Source of the DNA: Dryas octopetala
Taxonomy: Eukaryota; Streptophyta; Magnoliopsida; Rosales; Rosaceae
NCBI GenBank assembly: GCA_963921425.1
Contig: OY992833.1
Span: 1,986,501-2,050,500 of the forward strand
Reading direction: 5' to 3'
Length of the DNA: 64,000 bases
Each line of letters begins with the position of its first letter. Positions within the stretch are counted from its first letter, which is position 1. A model generated the notes under the pieces. It searched no databases and was not told the DNA's origin. It saw only the letters and a program-made list of their open reading frames with translations. Both the position numbers and the translations under genes were made by a program. Shown piece after piece: positions 45,933 to 57,870 of the stretch.

Positions 45933-47358
45933 CTACAAATAATCCACCAGCCTTTTAGCTACAAAGTTTTCACAGCTGCCGCCATCCACAATCAGGTTGC
46001 AAACTTTGTTTCTAATGGAACAAAGTGAGGGGAATATGTTATGATGTTGCCCCTCCTGCTTGGGTGAAAAGAGAATTCGCTGCAAGACAAAATTAACATG
46101 TTCTCCGCCTTCCTCTTGAGCAAACTCAACCCCTTCATATTCATCTTCAAGTTGGGTTTGTTTAGTGTCATCCTCAAACCCATCAGCTTCTGCAACGTTT
46201 GCAGTTCGTCTTTCTGGACACACATTTGATCGATGACCTGGTTTATTGCATCTATAACAGATGTCCGTTGTTGGTTTGGCATACAGATTCGACCTTTGGT
46301 TCTGAGCCTAAGTCTGATTTCTATCTGGGAATCTGCTACCGCTCTCGGTGGGTTTGAAAGGTTGGCCCTGAATCTTTGGAGGGATTGCAGGGCTAGGTAG
46401 AATCCCCTTTCCTTTATCAGTAGTACTAGAGGTTGACACCTCTAGTATGTTCCTTCGATAAGTGTTATTCTCAAATCCAGGTCGTCTCTCCCTTTCCATG
46501 AGTTCGGCTTTCAAAGCCATATTGTGAGCCTCATGAACGCTCCAGAGAGTTTGCAATCCAATTTTTTCTTGGATCGATGGCTTCAGACCACTCATATATC
46601 TTGCCACAGTTTGATGTTCCGACTCCGCCAGATTGTTGCATTTTGCTAGTCGCAAAAACTTATTTGTATAATCCGCAACAGATCTTACACCCTGGGTACA
46701 GTTCAGATAAAGGCGGTAAAGATATTGCTCATAGTCCTGGGGTAGGAATCTATCCATCATCAATTGTTTCATTCTCCGCCAAGTTCTAACAGGATTTTTC
46801 CCTTGTTTGTTTCGAATTTTCTGTAACTGATCCCACCAAACAGCCGCGCTGGCTTTCAGACGAAAAAGCAGCCATCCTCACCATCTTTCCCTCGGGAACC
46901 TCCATGATTTCAAAGAACCTTTCCACTTCTGTAAGCCAATCAAGGAAATCCTCGACCTGCATATGTCCATTGAAATAGGGAATATCAGCTTTTAACCTGT
47001 AGTCATCAAAGTTCTGGTTGTGGTTGTATCGCGGCTGTTTGTTATTGCGAATATTCGGGACTTCTTCTTCTTCATCGGATTCATCGTCACTCTCAGGTTG
47101 TTGTCGCCGATTGTTACCACGGGCAAATCTCATGGCTAGTCTTCCGTCAACTGGTTGTTGTCTGAGATTGCCCTGTCCGTTAGGGTTAGGGTTAGGATTA
47201 GGGTTACCCTGAAGATTCAAACCCACTAACAACTGTCGAATTTGTTCAAGTTGAGTCGATAGCTGAGTAGTCTCTGTGGTTTGTTTGTTCACAGCCTCCC
47301 ATAGGGCATCAAATCCGCTATCTCCTTCTTTGGGATGATCACCCATCGAGCCAGGTAA
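45933..47358 (-). pseudogene. CRM-like gag, zinc knuckle and protease start
   Basis: Begins just after the primer site. An N-terminal Gln/Thr-rich helix, an NPNPNPN stretch, an acidic run ([12 protein letters not shown]), and the gag core ([36 protein letters not shown]) are visible. Then come the zinc knuckle ([14 protein letters not shown]) and the protease active site region ([16 protein letters not shown]). There is a frameshift near 46860 and stops near 46308 and 45933. The order and zinc knuckle are as expected for gypsy gag. Confidence 0.85.
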
Positions 47359-47364
47359 CTCCTT

Positions 47365-47376
47365 GCTCTGATACCA
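47365..47376 (-). other. Primer-binding site (initiator Met-tRNA)
   Basis: TGGTATCAGAGC on the minus strand, two bases after the end (..GCGTCA) of the 5' LTR. Confidence 0.85.
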
Positions 47377-47378
47377 CT

Positions 47379-47833
47379 TGACGCAGCGTAACACGCAATT
47401 AAAATAGATTAGGGAAAACCAGCGTTAACCCTAAGAAAGAATCTGAAATCCACCAGAGAAATGAGAGAAATCTCAATGTTTTCTGATTGAAAATAATAAA
47501 ACTGAATGTTACAAGCAGCCAAAAAGGTTGTTTAAATACGTTCAGAACCAGAACCCTAGACGTTCGAAATTCAAAACGGAAATAAAAATGGAAATAAAGT
47601 GCAATTTAGGAAACTTATTCAAAAACACTAAATTGCTTATTTGAAGTCCTAAACTAAGGAATTTGGCCAAAATAGGCCCTCGATCATCGCCTTGAGTTTG
47701 TCTCGTCGTTCCCTTCGAATCGGTATATCATGGGCCCATTTCTGACACTGGGCCGGGCTGAAGCTTGTTTCTTTTCTTGGCCTTCTGGCGGTCGAGTTGT
47801 TGCATGAATCGTTCTGCCATTTGTTCTACATCA
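47379..47833 (-). repeat. 5' LTR of CRM-like element
   Basis: Begins TGATGTAGAACA at 47833 and ends ..CGCTGCGTCA at 47379 on the minus strand. Partner of 42374-42838. Confidence 0.87.
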
Positions 47834-49078
47834 GTGAATGCTGATCTGTGCCAGGATTTTTTCGAAATTGTAGGTGCTTCCCAGACACAAGGCCTCCATA
47901 TTTTTCCACTTTTCAATCAGTTCTGGAAGTGATTCATTGCACATTAAACTGGTGGGCAAAGATAGAAACTTGAGGCCAGTACACCTGCAATACAAAAAAT
48001 TTACAACCACATCGTTTCTGGAGTGACAAATATAGAGAATGCTACATTTACAGTAGAGACTTCAAGGAGAGGCCGACAAACCTAGACAGTAAAGGTGGCA
48101 ACCTTAGGATCCAGATGGGTATTAAAACGGGTTGAAAGTTTCATATTAATCATGCTAGAACTCTGATATATCATGTTAGACGATCATTCAGTCTAAAACC
48201 TTGAACTTAAAGAATTGAGCCAATAATCTCTAATTTGGTTGGTGTCTTTACTAAATTTGAATTGCCTAAAATTTCTTTTTCTAACAAAAATAGTTTACAC
48301 AACAAGATAAATACATTTTAAGGATAAAATGGTAAAATAAATGAGCAATTAAGAAACCTTTAAGGTGACAAATAAAAAAACTACATGTTGATAGTTTAAG
48401 TGAATAAACAGTAGAAGGCATATCAAGACGCTATTATACATGAAGCTAACATCTCTACCGAATTAAACAAATTGAAACTTTTTGACCTTTGGATCTTGAG
48501 AATTCACATTTCTGCGGTACTTAGTATAGAATACTATAGATTTTCCACCATCAAATGTGATTATATGCAATACAAATTATCACCGTACCAAAGACGAACT
48601 TTGAATATAATATTAGTTTTGAGAAAACTTACAAGTTTGCAACAAATTTCAGCGCTGCAGCTTGTCCACACCAGTCAGGAAGCCCGAGAAAAGTAACATT
48701 CCTGTTGCTGCGACCGACGACTAACTTCAGAAACGCTGTGACAGAGAAACGGCTCCATTCAATCCCATACTTGCGTACAAATTTGTTTATAAAGGGATCA
48801 AAACACAAAGAAGGATCAGTTTCAATGAGGAAACTTCAAGCTGGATGAGTCGGATCAAATTCAACACTGTGAATGTCCTCAAAAGGGTCTAGAGGTTCAC
48901 CATTTGGAATGTCAGGGAAAATGAGACGTTGCCAGCATAGAGGGGTGAAGCTGGCTTTGTGCCATGACTTGCAAACAAAGGGGACATCCAACAGTAGTGA
49001 CTCCACTCCAACTCTTCCTAAGATAATCACCAAACAGTCCCTGTCCAACTCCTCCCATCTTCGTTCAACTTCATCCTT

Positions 49079-49289
49079 CTACAATAATTCATTCAAATGC
49101 AGAAATACATGCAGTTATATACAAAAAGAGATCTACATAGAAATTAAAGAGAACTATATATAAGCAAAAAGAAAACTAATGAACAGAAAAATGTGGGAAT
49201 AGATAATCACCTTAGAATTTAGTAAAAGCAGAGACGAGTGACTTAAGTAATGATATCTATGATAGCCCAAGGCAAATGCAATTCTCGTG

Positions 49290-49321
<32 letters not shown>

Positions 49322-49339
49322 AGCAAGAAGACAAGCCAT
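49079..49339 (-). other. Upstream flank of pseudogene F
   Basis: Matches the first part of the upstream regions of copies C and D, with an inserted TA microsatellite (49281-49315). Confidence 0.5.
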
Positions 49340-50590
49340 GCCAAAAGAATAAAATTTCAAATTTCGAAAAAATTTTAATAAAAATTTTGAAAATTTTTAA
49401 ATTTCGACTAAAATTATATATATAAAGAAAGAAGATAAGTCATGCCCAAAGAATAAAATTTCGGATTTCGAGAAAATTTTAATAAAAATTTCGAAGATTT
49501 TTAAATTTCAACAAAAATTAGACAGAAATGACGAAAATTGCTATCAAAATACGAAAATTTTGAATGAAATTTTACCATATGTTTATTTAACATATTATCT
49601 ACTACATTGATAAAAAATATTGAAAAAACCAAATTATATAGTAGGTTTCATGTGATATAAAATGAATATAATGCGCGCTGGAAGTAAATACTGTTAAATA
49701 AAATTAGTATAATGAATAAATAAAATTTGTATATTATTTATATTTTATAATCTATACACTAAAACCTAATACTAAACTTTGTATACTCTATATATCATGA
49801 TACTCTTTATACTCTATAATCTATATACTAAACCCAATATACTCTAAATTTTTTGAGATATGGTGTAAGATATTAGGATTTAGGCTCTTTAGAATATTTT
49901 TAATTATTTTATATATAGAAATGTATTATGGTTTAGGTTTTAAAAATAACTAAACAAAACCCCAAAAAAGCCAAACGAAACCCCAAAGTCTTTTTTTTCT
50001 TTCCAATTATCCAAAGATCCAAAACTCCAATCAACCCTAAACCATTTTTTTTCTTTCTAATTATCCATAGAACCCAAACTCCAATCAACCGTAAACTTTT
50101 TTTTTTTCCTTCCTCTTCTTTTTTTTTTTTCTTTTTTTTCCTTTTCCTTTTTTTTTTCTTTCCTTCTTCTTCCCGTGACTCTCTCTCCCAGCCACTGCCA
50201 TTGCGTCGCATATGACAAATCCTTCTTCTTCTTCCTGTGACTCTCTCTCCCAGCCACTGCCACTATGTCGCATATGACAAATGAGATATATCTTTCTCTT
50301 ATCTTTCCTCCCTCTCCTGTAGTCGCGCCAATCTCTCTCTCCTTCCTCAATCTAATCTTTTCCATCTTCTCTCTCTTCTCTCTCTCTATCCTCCCTCCCC
50401 GGCTGGGTTTGTAACCGCCAGCAAGGAGAAGACAGATCGAGAGATGGCTGGGCTAAGTGAAATTTCGTCGAAATTTCACCAAATTTTGGCAAAATTTCAC
50501 GAAATTATCGAATTTCGGCGAAATATAATAAAAAAATTGATGAACTAGTGTTAAAATTTTCATATCCTAGAAAACGAAATTTAACTCCTC
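49340..50590. mobile_element. AAATTTCG-rich dispersed element in F-box upstream DNA
   Basis: Interrupts the upstream sequence: GACAAGCCATGC lies before and CATGCTAACCAGAAAG after, whereas copies C and D have these joined. CATGCC occurs at both junctions and may be the target duplication. The left end contains a tandem duplication of about 115 bp (49319-49435 and 49435-49550). 49740-50040 matches 34270-34560. 50090-50400 is pyrimidine-rich and gives only low-complexity Lys/Glu frames. No transposase, class uncertain. Confidence 0.5.
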
Positions 50591-51244
50591 ATGCCATGCT
50601 AACCAGAAAGTAAAAAAACTTTAAAAATGAAAATTTAAAAAGTACTGTGTATGTTGTTGGAAATCAAAGAGTGGAAGCCCGTTTCCTAGTATTAGTTTTA
50701 ATTTGATTAGAAATCTTCTCAACTGACAGAAATCTTATGACATGAAGGCCATGATGTATTCGGCGTTGGTCATGTGTGGAATAGTAGCATTTTTCCTGCT
50801 TTTCTTTTCTTTTCCTTTCAGCGAATGGTCATTTCATTTCTACTCATGTCATATCTTTTCTTTTCAATGTCATTCTCATCATCTACTAATTCCTGAAGGC
50901 TAACAAGCCTAACATGCCGGTTGGCTTCAACTCCTCCCTATTTTGTCGCGCAGGTTAAGATAATTTGGTACGACAGATTTATGTGGCTTTGTTGGGTGAA
51001 ATATTTTATTTATTTACTTTTGTGAAAATATTAGCACCTCATGATATGATATTCACTTTGCTTTGACTAAGCACTCAAGTTTTTATTTTTGGTCAAATAA
51101 AGATATTATGTCAATTGACTCAATTCTGAAATTCTGTTATAATTTATGTGAAAAATTGGTCACACATTAAGCACTTGGCTATGTTTTACGTGCAAAAGTG
51201 TCTTTTTTTCCTAAAATATAACTAAAATGTCATCTTACACTCTT
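50591..51244. other. Dispersed F-box upstream block
   Basis: 50640-51185 has an inverted copy at 23240-23776 and partial copies at 14250-14880 and 38341-38480. Probably the ancestral far-upstream region of this F-box family. No gene. Confidence 0.5.
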
Positions 51245-52099
51245 TTGTTTTTCAATCTTTTATTTCTCTTTTATCATTTGAATTACCAAAACTGCCCTTA
51301 AATATTTTAACCAACATTTTGCTTTGTACGTTCGTTTGGTCTACAATACTCGGTGCGATAAGGTAACCAAGAACTGCCAACTCTATGAATTCATGATCGT
51401 AGCTTGTTTACTAGAAGGCAAATCGGATTTCCACTCAAATGGAATTTGAATTCAGTGGAAAGTTTACTAGAAATCATTTAAATCTAAAATGTCACGTGAT
51501 GTCACATAATGTGAACCTTTTTTTAACGAAAGGGGGAATTTTTGTTTGACGGAAGGTATTTTGGGGGTCTAACTATTAAAAAATATAAATTGGGGGGTAA
51601 AGTGTCAAGCCCCCAATAGTTTAGGGGGACAAATTGTAATTAGCCCTAAAAAATAAAAACAAAAAAAGGGGGATGATGTAAAAACCCCTCCCCACCTCCC
51701 TCCACCTCTCCGGTCATCGGCCGTCGACAACCATCCCCCCCTCTATGTGCCTATGACCCTCTTTCCTCATGCTAGCGACCTTGTTTGCCCTTAGCCACCT
51801 CTCTCTCTCTCTCTATATCTCTCTCTTTCTCTCCTCCTCTCTCTTTCTACATGAGGGGTGCCAACAGTAGTAGCACTACAAGAAAAACTGTTATAGATAT
51901 CACTTGTTTAATATCAGTTTTTACATAAACCGATATTGTAGAGTTTTACATATCGGTTGATTTTTTAGACAATATCTAAACACATTAACATATCACCAAA
52001 TTTTTTTTCTGATATCTTAAATTTCCATTTTGATTAACAATTGTTTAAAAACCGATATCTAAAGTTTTAACTGATAACTCAAGTTATCTCCTTCCACAT

Positions 52100-53220
52100 A
52101 AAAAAGCACGTTATCTCTCTCTCTCTCTCTCTCCTCCACTTATCATTTCACCCCCGCTGTCCTTATTTTCTGACTTATCTCAAACGCCCTCTCCCTCTCT
52201 CTGCTCGATCTCTATGACTTATCTCAAACGCCCTCTCTCTGTGTCTCTAAACCCTTGCTGTCGCGCCCCACCGACACCGTCACCGCCGTTATTCCTTGCC
52301 GATCTCCCTTGCTGTCGAAGTCCCTTCGCTCTCTCTTGTCTCGCCCTCTCCAAACCTCCTAGAATTGATTGTTACTCGGCGTTAATTGTTGAGGTCGAGC
52401 TCAGCCATGATTGGCTCAAGCTTTTGCATTGCGGCATCGAGATAGAGATCAGATCTTAATTCCAAGGGCTGGGCTTTGCGATCTTAGGTGCTCGGAGATT
52501 GGATCACGCTTTGCGATTACCTGTTGTCGGAGGTCGAACGACATCCTCTCGAGGCAGAAGCTTGGATCTCAGCAGAACGTTGGAATGGCAAGCTTGGGTA
52601 CCGCAAATTGGGCGGAGCACTATGGATCTGTGTCACTGCTCGAAGGTTGGATGACGACAAGTCCAAAGCTTTGGGCCCGAGACAGGTCGGGCTTTTTATG
52701 AGTTGTTGGAATGGCGAGCTTGGGTCTCGTTTGTTCATTCATTTTCGTTTTTCTCATCCACTTCCCTATTCCCCACTTTCTCGAAAACCACCTTACCCGC
52801 TCACTCCCAGCCGTCTCTCACCTCAAATTTTGTTCTTCAATCGGCTCGTTTTCCCCAGGTATTTCTGATTTAGGTTTTAATGTCTAATTTGGAAATAATT
52901 TTTTTTTTTTCTGTTGAATTGAGAATTGGGAATCCGTTGTGCAGTGAGTTTGTTGCTACTAAAAACCTGGTTCTTTCTGGGTTTAATTTTTGTGTTCGAA
53001 TTAAATTAGGAATTAGTGTTGACAATTTAGGGTTTCTTTTCCAGTTTTCTTTGCTGAAATAGGGTTTTAACTAAGCTGCTATTTGTATTCTTTAGTCAAA
53101 TCAGTCTTGTTGTTAATTGGGTTTAATTGTTGCTGAGTATATCTTTCTTTTAGGGTGCATTTGGTTGGTTAGTTAAGGTTTCAACCATGTTTACATGATG
53201 TGTTCTTTAGTTAAGGTTTC
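52100..53220 (+). other. Unidentified, possibly captured, leader sequence in CACTA element
   Basis: CT-rich then more balanced sequence with open frames at 52214-52459 and 52488-52868. TTGGAATGGC.AGCTTGGGT occurs twice (about 52582 and 52708). It looks like a promoter/first-exon region of a captured gene, but I recognise no protein family. 52870-53215 resembles intron sequence. Confidence 0.35.
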
Positions 53221-53226
53221 AACCAT

Positions 53227-54008
53227 GGGGTTGAGATGCTTCAATCCCCAGATGTACAACTGAGGGAGATGTCGGCATTTGCATTGGGGAGATTGGCACA
53301 GGTTAATATTTCTTCATATTTTGTTTTGTTTAAATCACAGGTCTTGGCCAATATTGAAAAATTTAGTGTGGGACCAATGTCTTCATGCCATTGAACGGGT
53401 TCTATCTGCTAAGGCTGACTTTTGATTTTGTGCTAAGAATTTAAATAACCGTAGATGGACTTATTCCATGTTCTTCTAGAAACAAATATGAATTTATGGG
53501 CCATTTGTTAGTACATTTGAGCAGAAGTTCTAAAATTTAAATCTTGAGGAATTTTTTTCAATCACTTACTGTCTTCAGGTTCCTGATAGTGCAATCCAAT
53601 GCATTAATCTTGATTTATTATTGAAATATTCCTTTTCTCTCTTTTCACATGCTACTTTCTTTGGTAATAATTGCTTCAAGTATTTGCAAATTCAGGATGC
53701 ACACAACCAAGCTGGTATTGCTCATAATGGTGGTTTATTGCCATTGATGAAGCTTCTTGATTCAAAAAATGGGTCTCTGCAACATAATCCTGCTTTTACT
53801 CTTTATGGCCTTGCAGATAATGAGGTATGGTATAATTAATGAACTGTCATGAACTTGTGGAATGAATGCTATATATAAATTGGGTCAACTTTTATCACCA
53901 TTTTAATGTGATCTTATTTTGTTTATTCATTTCCTCCGCTAGGATAATGTGTTCGATTTTGTTAGGGTTGGAGGTGTTCAGAAGCTGTAGGATGGAGAAT
54001 TTATTTTT

Positions 54009-54050
<42 letters not shown>

Positions 54051-55914
54051 ATCTCTCACACCCACTCTTTCTTAATGTAGGTTTTGTCCCATTTGTTATA
54101 TTTGATGCGTGTGGCGGAGAGGGTTGTTCAAAGACGAGTTGCTTTGGCTTTTGCTCATCTTTGTTCCCCAGATGATCTGAGGACAATATTCATTGATAAC
54201 AATGGCATGTCATATTTTCTGTATCTCAATCTATTTTGTTCATGTTGTTCTTTTGCATAGAAACTTATATTCTTTATTATATTTATGCTGGTTTGGAGTT
54301 AGCTGATATATTTAACATATTGTTTAGCAGGGTTGGAGTTGCTTCTTGCACTTCTTGGTTCTAATAGCCATAAACAGCAACTTGATGGTGCTATGGCTCT
54401 GTACAAGTTGGCCAATAAAGCCATGACTCTTTCTCCTGTGGATGCAGCTCCCCCATCTCCAACACCACAGGTTGGGGTGCTTTCTAATAGGGGCTGGTTT
54501 TTTCATGCTTTTGGTATATATATTGAATTCTTATGTTTTTGGACATGCTATAAGGGGTCAACTTGGTGGCATAATACATGTTTTGTTGCTCCAAACCATT
54601 CAAGTTGTTAATTAGTTTCCATTTTCTTTTTCATTTTTTCTTTTGTCGATTCATAGTTTGGTAGGGAGGATATCAAATACTCAAGAAAAAGTTGACATCC
54701 AAATCCACTCTTTAAAGAACTGAAATACGGAGTACTCTTTTCAATCCATAACAATAAGTATCAAAATATAAGCAGTTGAATCCAAATCCTTCATTTCAAA
54801 TCCACATACGTAAATGTTATCTAAATATATTCTCGACAAAATAACCAAATTCAGAGTGCCCATTCTGTGGTTGCTTGTCTGCATTTAAAAGTGCTGTCAT
54901 CTTAAGCATTAAGCATGTATTTAGTATGAATTGCCTATGATGGTGGATAAATCTTCCTGCAGGTCTATCTAGGGGAGCAGTATGTAAACAACCCTACACT
55001 GTCCGATGTTACATTTTTAGTTGAAGGTATAAATCGTTTATTTTCGTTCAAGTTATTCCTACTTATGTTATATTAGTTATCATAGAGGAGCATTAGTGTG
55101 TTTGTAATTGTTAGCATAAAGGACCTAAATGTTTGATTGCTTCACTCACCAACTGCAGGTCGGCGGTTCTATGCTCACAGAATCTGCCTCCTTGCTTCTT
55201 CAGCTACGTTTCGTGCTATGTTCGATGGTGGTTACCGGGTGAGTGTCTGCATGTTTTCCCCTTAGCCTCCCATGTTTCGCCCCCCTTTCTTTTTTTTTTT
55301 TGGGGGGGGGGGTGTTGTTATTCCAGTAGTATCCAATAAACACTAAAGTGCACATTACAGAGTAGAAAGGATGTCTTGATGTTCAATAGTATGCATATCT
55401 TTATAATTTCCAGTAACTTGTTACAGGAGAAGGATGCAAGGGACATAGAGATACCAAATATTAGATGGGAGGTTTTCGAGTTGATGATGAGGTAAAGATA
55501 AAGTGAAGCGTGTGTTTTCTTGTTTTGCAAAAGCTGTCTGGTGAGCTTTGATGATTCAGAGACTTTTGACTATGAACAGATTTATATACACTGGATCGGT
55601 AGACATTACTTTGGATATTGCTCAAGATCTCCTCAGAGCTGCAGATCAGTATCTTTTGGAGGGACTCAAGCGGCTTTGTGAGTATACAATAGCACAGGTG
55701 AGCTAGCACTCTCTCTCTCTCTCTCTGCATGTCCTGCTTCTGAATCAAAAAAGCTGGCTGCCTAATTACGATTTCATTTGTTGACTTAGGACATTTCATT
55801 GGAGAATGTTTCGAACATGTATGAACTTTCAGAAGCCTTCCATGCAATGTCATTAAGGCACACATGCATTTTATTTATTTTGGAACAATTTGAGAAGTTG
55901 AGTGCTAGACCAGG
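53227..55914 (+). pseudogene. Captured ABAP1/ARIA-like armadillo-BTB exons inside CACTA
   Basis: Exons: about 53227-53301 (MLQSPDVQLREMSAFALGRL), 53696-53824 (DAHNQAGIAHNGGLLPLMKL), 53943 to about 54012, 54081-54204 (VLSHLLYLMRVAERVVQRRV), 54331-54470, 54963-55026 (VYLGEQYVNNPTLSDVTFLV), 55159-55238 (RRFYAHRICLLASS), 55427-55491, 55580-55697 (AADQYLLEGLKRLCEYTIAQ) and 55790-55914. The first five are armadillo repeats, the rest BTB and BACK. Such proteins are plant nuclear regulators and CUL3-adaptor type BTB proteins. TAG at 53988-53990 ends the armadillo frame, a CT microsatellite replaces the end of that exon, and the 54205 donor is GC. From 54331 to 55914 exon phases and splice sites are consistent and open. 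The gene's true 5' and 3' ends are missing. Introns are retained, so it was captured as DNA, not mRNA. Confidence 0.85.
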
Positions 55915-56160
55915 GTATGTGCTTCTCCAACCTTTCGTTCTTATTCAAATAATTTCTCTTCCTATGCAGATTAAACTAAATTTTCTTTTTGCCTTGCAAA
56001 AAAATCTAGAAAGTTTGCAATGTCTTGGGTGTTGCACTGAGTCTTTAACAGAAAATGTGGAACCTGACTGATTTCAACTTATGACATTTAAAGCACAGTG
56101 ATGTAATTATGTGGTTTTACAAGCAAATAATTGATTGTTGGACTTTATTCTCTATACATG

Positions 56161-56935
56161 CAGCTGGAACTTAGGCTTGTAGAAGAGGGTTCATATACTT
56201 ATGTTGCTTATCCTTCATGGACATTTGATTCAGCCCCTCAGTTGCCTTGGCTTCGTGCCTCTGTTACTGGGATGCTTATAATGTCTAATAGTTTTCAAGC
56301 TATAAAATTTCTGATAGTTTTCAAGATATGTTGGTTTTGGTCTAATATTGATGATTTCATTCTTTTTAATTGAATTTGATTCGACTTTTGATTGTTGTGC
56401 ATGTGGCTGTTTGGTTTGTGTTTATGATTTATGCTTGGGTTTTTTTGAACTTCAATATTCTCCTTGTCATGTATTTCAAATTTTACATTGATTGCTGCCA
56501 ACTGATACAAATCTTATTTCAGTATATATATGTTTCATGTTATTAATGCACTTAATGCCCTTGCTGCAATCTATAGTTTTTAGAAAGCAATCTCTGTGAT
56601 ATATCAATAGTTTTTAATATATCAGCTTCTGTACTTAACAGAGGATGGGATTTAGTTTGTGATTTTCGTGTGACTAACTTGGAATTATTCTGATCTAAAG
56701 TATATATTTTTTGGCTTAAACCGGGTGTTGCACTGGAAGTTAGGCTACTTTTGCATAGAACTTGGAAGATATTGTAATATGTTTTCTCTGCATTTTCCAT
56801 CTACAAGTTTTATGGTTTTCCATGTTTCGTGATCCCTTTGTGAAAAAACAGATTGCTGGAGCTGGTGCTGCTGGCCTTGTGCTTGCTGATGTTGCTGCAG
56901 AAGCAAGACATACATCTGAAATGGTTGGAACAATA
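56161..56935 (+). other. Two coding-like segments of unknown origin in CACTA element
   Basis: 56161-56275 follows an AG and translates as LELRLVEEGSYTYVAYPSWT, then FDSAPQLPWLRASVTGM. 56846-56935 translates as QIAGAGAAGLVLADVAAEAR, then HTSEMVGT. Codon composition and splice-like borders suggest exons of a second captured gene, or the remainder of the same transposon's cargo. I do not recognise either family. Confidence 0.4.
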
Positions 56936-57432
56936 TATGGGTGTTGTATTATCTATTGGTACCTTTTTGAGCATTTTGTGGATATGAAGATACTACCTAG
57001 TTGACATTCCAATCTTTTGTATAGGCAAAATTTTGGCCTAGCTGCATCACTGCCATGCCTTAATTATTTTGTACATGTTGGCAGTGTTTAGGATCTAGAG
57101 ATGGATTTTGTGAAGGTGCTTATGGAGATAGAATAGTGATTTTGGGGTATACATGCATTGATGAGGGCTATCCATATTTTTAGATGGATTTGTAATTTAT
57201 TTTTGTTAACTTGATTACTCTTTGGATGTTGGATTAATTTATATGAATGAAAGAATTGAAGTTGGATTACTTTAGAAGTTGACTAATTGTTGTGTGGATG
57301 CTACCTATCAATTTCTATCCATACCAAAAGTTTACTTTGGATTACATATCAGATTATATAAAAAAGCAACGATAAGGAATAGAGTTTCAATATCATTTAA
57401 AAAACAAAAAACCGATATCTAAAGTATACTTT

Positions 57433-57870
57433 TATATCAGATTTTAGGTACAAAAATGATATATTATATATCTTTTTATATCAGATTTTAAGTACAAAAA
57501 CGATATGTTAAATATCTTTTTATATCAGATTTTAATTACAAAAACGATATGTTATATATTTTTTATATCAGATTTTCATTACCAAAACGATATTGAATAT
57601 ATTGTTTATATCAGTTTGAAAAAAAATAACGATATAATAAGTATCTTATATATCGGAATTTAGTTTTTAAGATATCAGAAATGTTTAAATTCGATATCGT
57701 TGGTTATATATGATATCAGATTATCAAACAAATACGATATCTAATATAGTATAGACATCAGTGTATAACTGATATGTAATATGGGAGAATAGATATCAGC
57801 ACTCAATATATCGGTTGGAAACCTAAATAGATATCGGTTTATCACTGATATATATTAAGGTTTTTCTTGT
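57433..57870. repeat. Subterminal repeat array of the first CACTA element
   Basis: TATATCAGATTTTA followed by TACAAAAACGATAT recurs at 57433, 57477, 57521 and 57564 (spacing about 44 bp), then degenerates into GATATC/TATCGG motifs to the end. The left end (51890-52090) has the same motifs. In CACTA elements such arrays are transposase-binding sites. Confidence 0.75.

Larger units (their letters stand above)
42374..47833 (-). mobile_element. CRM-like Ty3/gypsy retrotransposon inserted in F-box exon 2
   Basis: 5460 bp with target duplication GTGAA (42369-42373 and 47834-47838). LTRs lie at 42374-42838 and 47379-47833. The primer site TGGTATCAGAGC is at 47365-47376 (minus strand) and the purine tract AGTGGAGGAGAC lies just before the 3' LTR. 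Order on the minus strand is gag, zinc knuckle, protease, RT, RNase H, integrase. The LTR starts TGATG and the pol frame continues through the purine tract into the LTR, both known for the CRM (centromeric retrotransposon) lineage. Several stops and frameshifts mean it cannot move by itself. Confidence 0.88.
42015..49078 (-). pseudogene. F-box/LRR pseudogene F, split by a gypsy element
   Basis: Exon 1 is 48633-49078. Exon 2 is 47839-47984 plus 42015-42373, interrupted by a 5.46-kb retrotransposon. The start codon is lost (ATG to AAG at 49076-49078). TGA replaces a residue in exon 1 (plus strand near 48839, after THPA). The splice sites (48627-48632 and 47985-47987) look intact. The protein otherwise follows copies C and D closely (LDRDCLVIILGRVGVESLLL, then LRRAFIFRDSLVILLERCK and FDPELIYNGYLSD). 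There are at least three independent disabling lesions. Confidence 0.88.

Noticed and set aside
47170-47215. TTAGGG-like repeats suggesting an interstitial telomere
   Set aside because: They are the antisense of a short Asn-Pro coding repeat in gag, and plant telomeres are TTTAGGG.
49933-50365. Several overlapping Lys/Glu-rich frames
   Set aside because: Antisense of a CT-rich tract in a dispersed element, low complexity only.
52214-52868. Possible new gene in the CACTA leader
   Set aside because: Open frames are short and CT-rich with no domain. Kept as unidentified sequence, not as a gene.
57433-57610. Regularly spaced repeats resembling a CRISPR array
   Set aside because: AT-rich subterminal repeats of a CACTA element in a plant genome; the spacers are also similar to each other.
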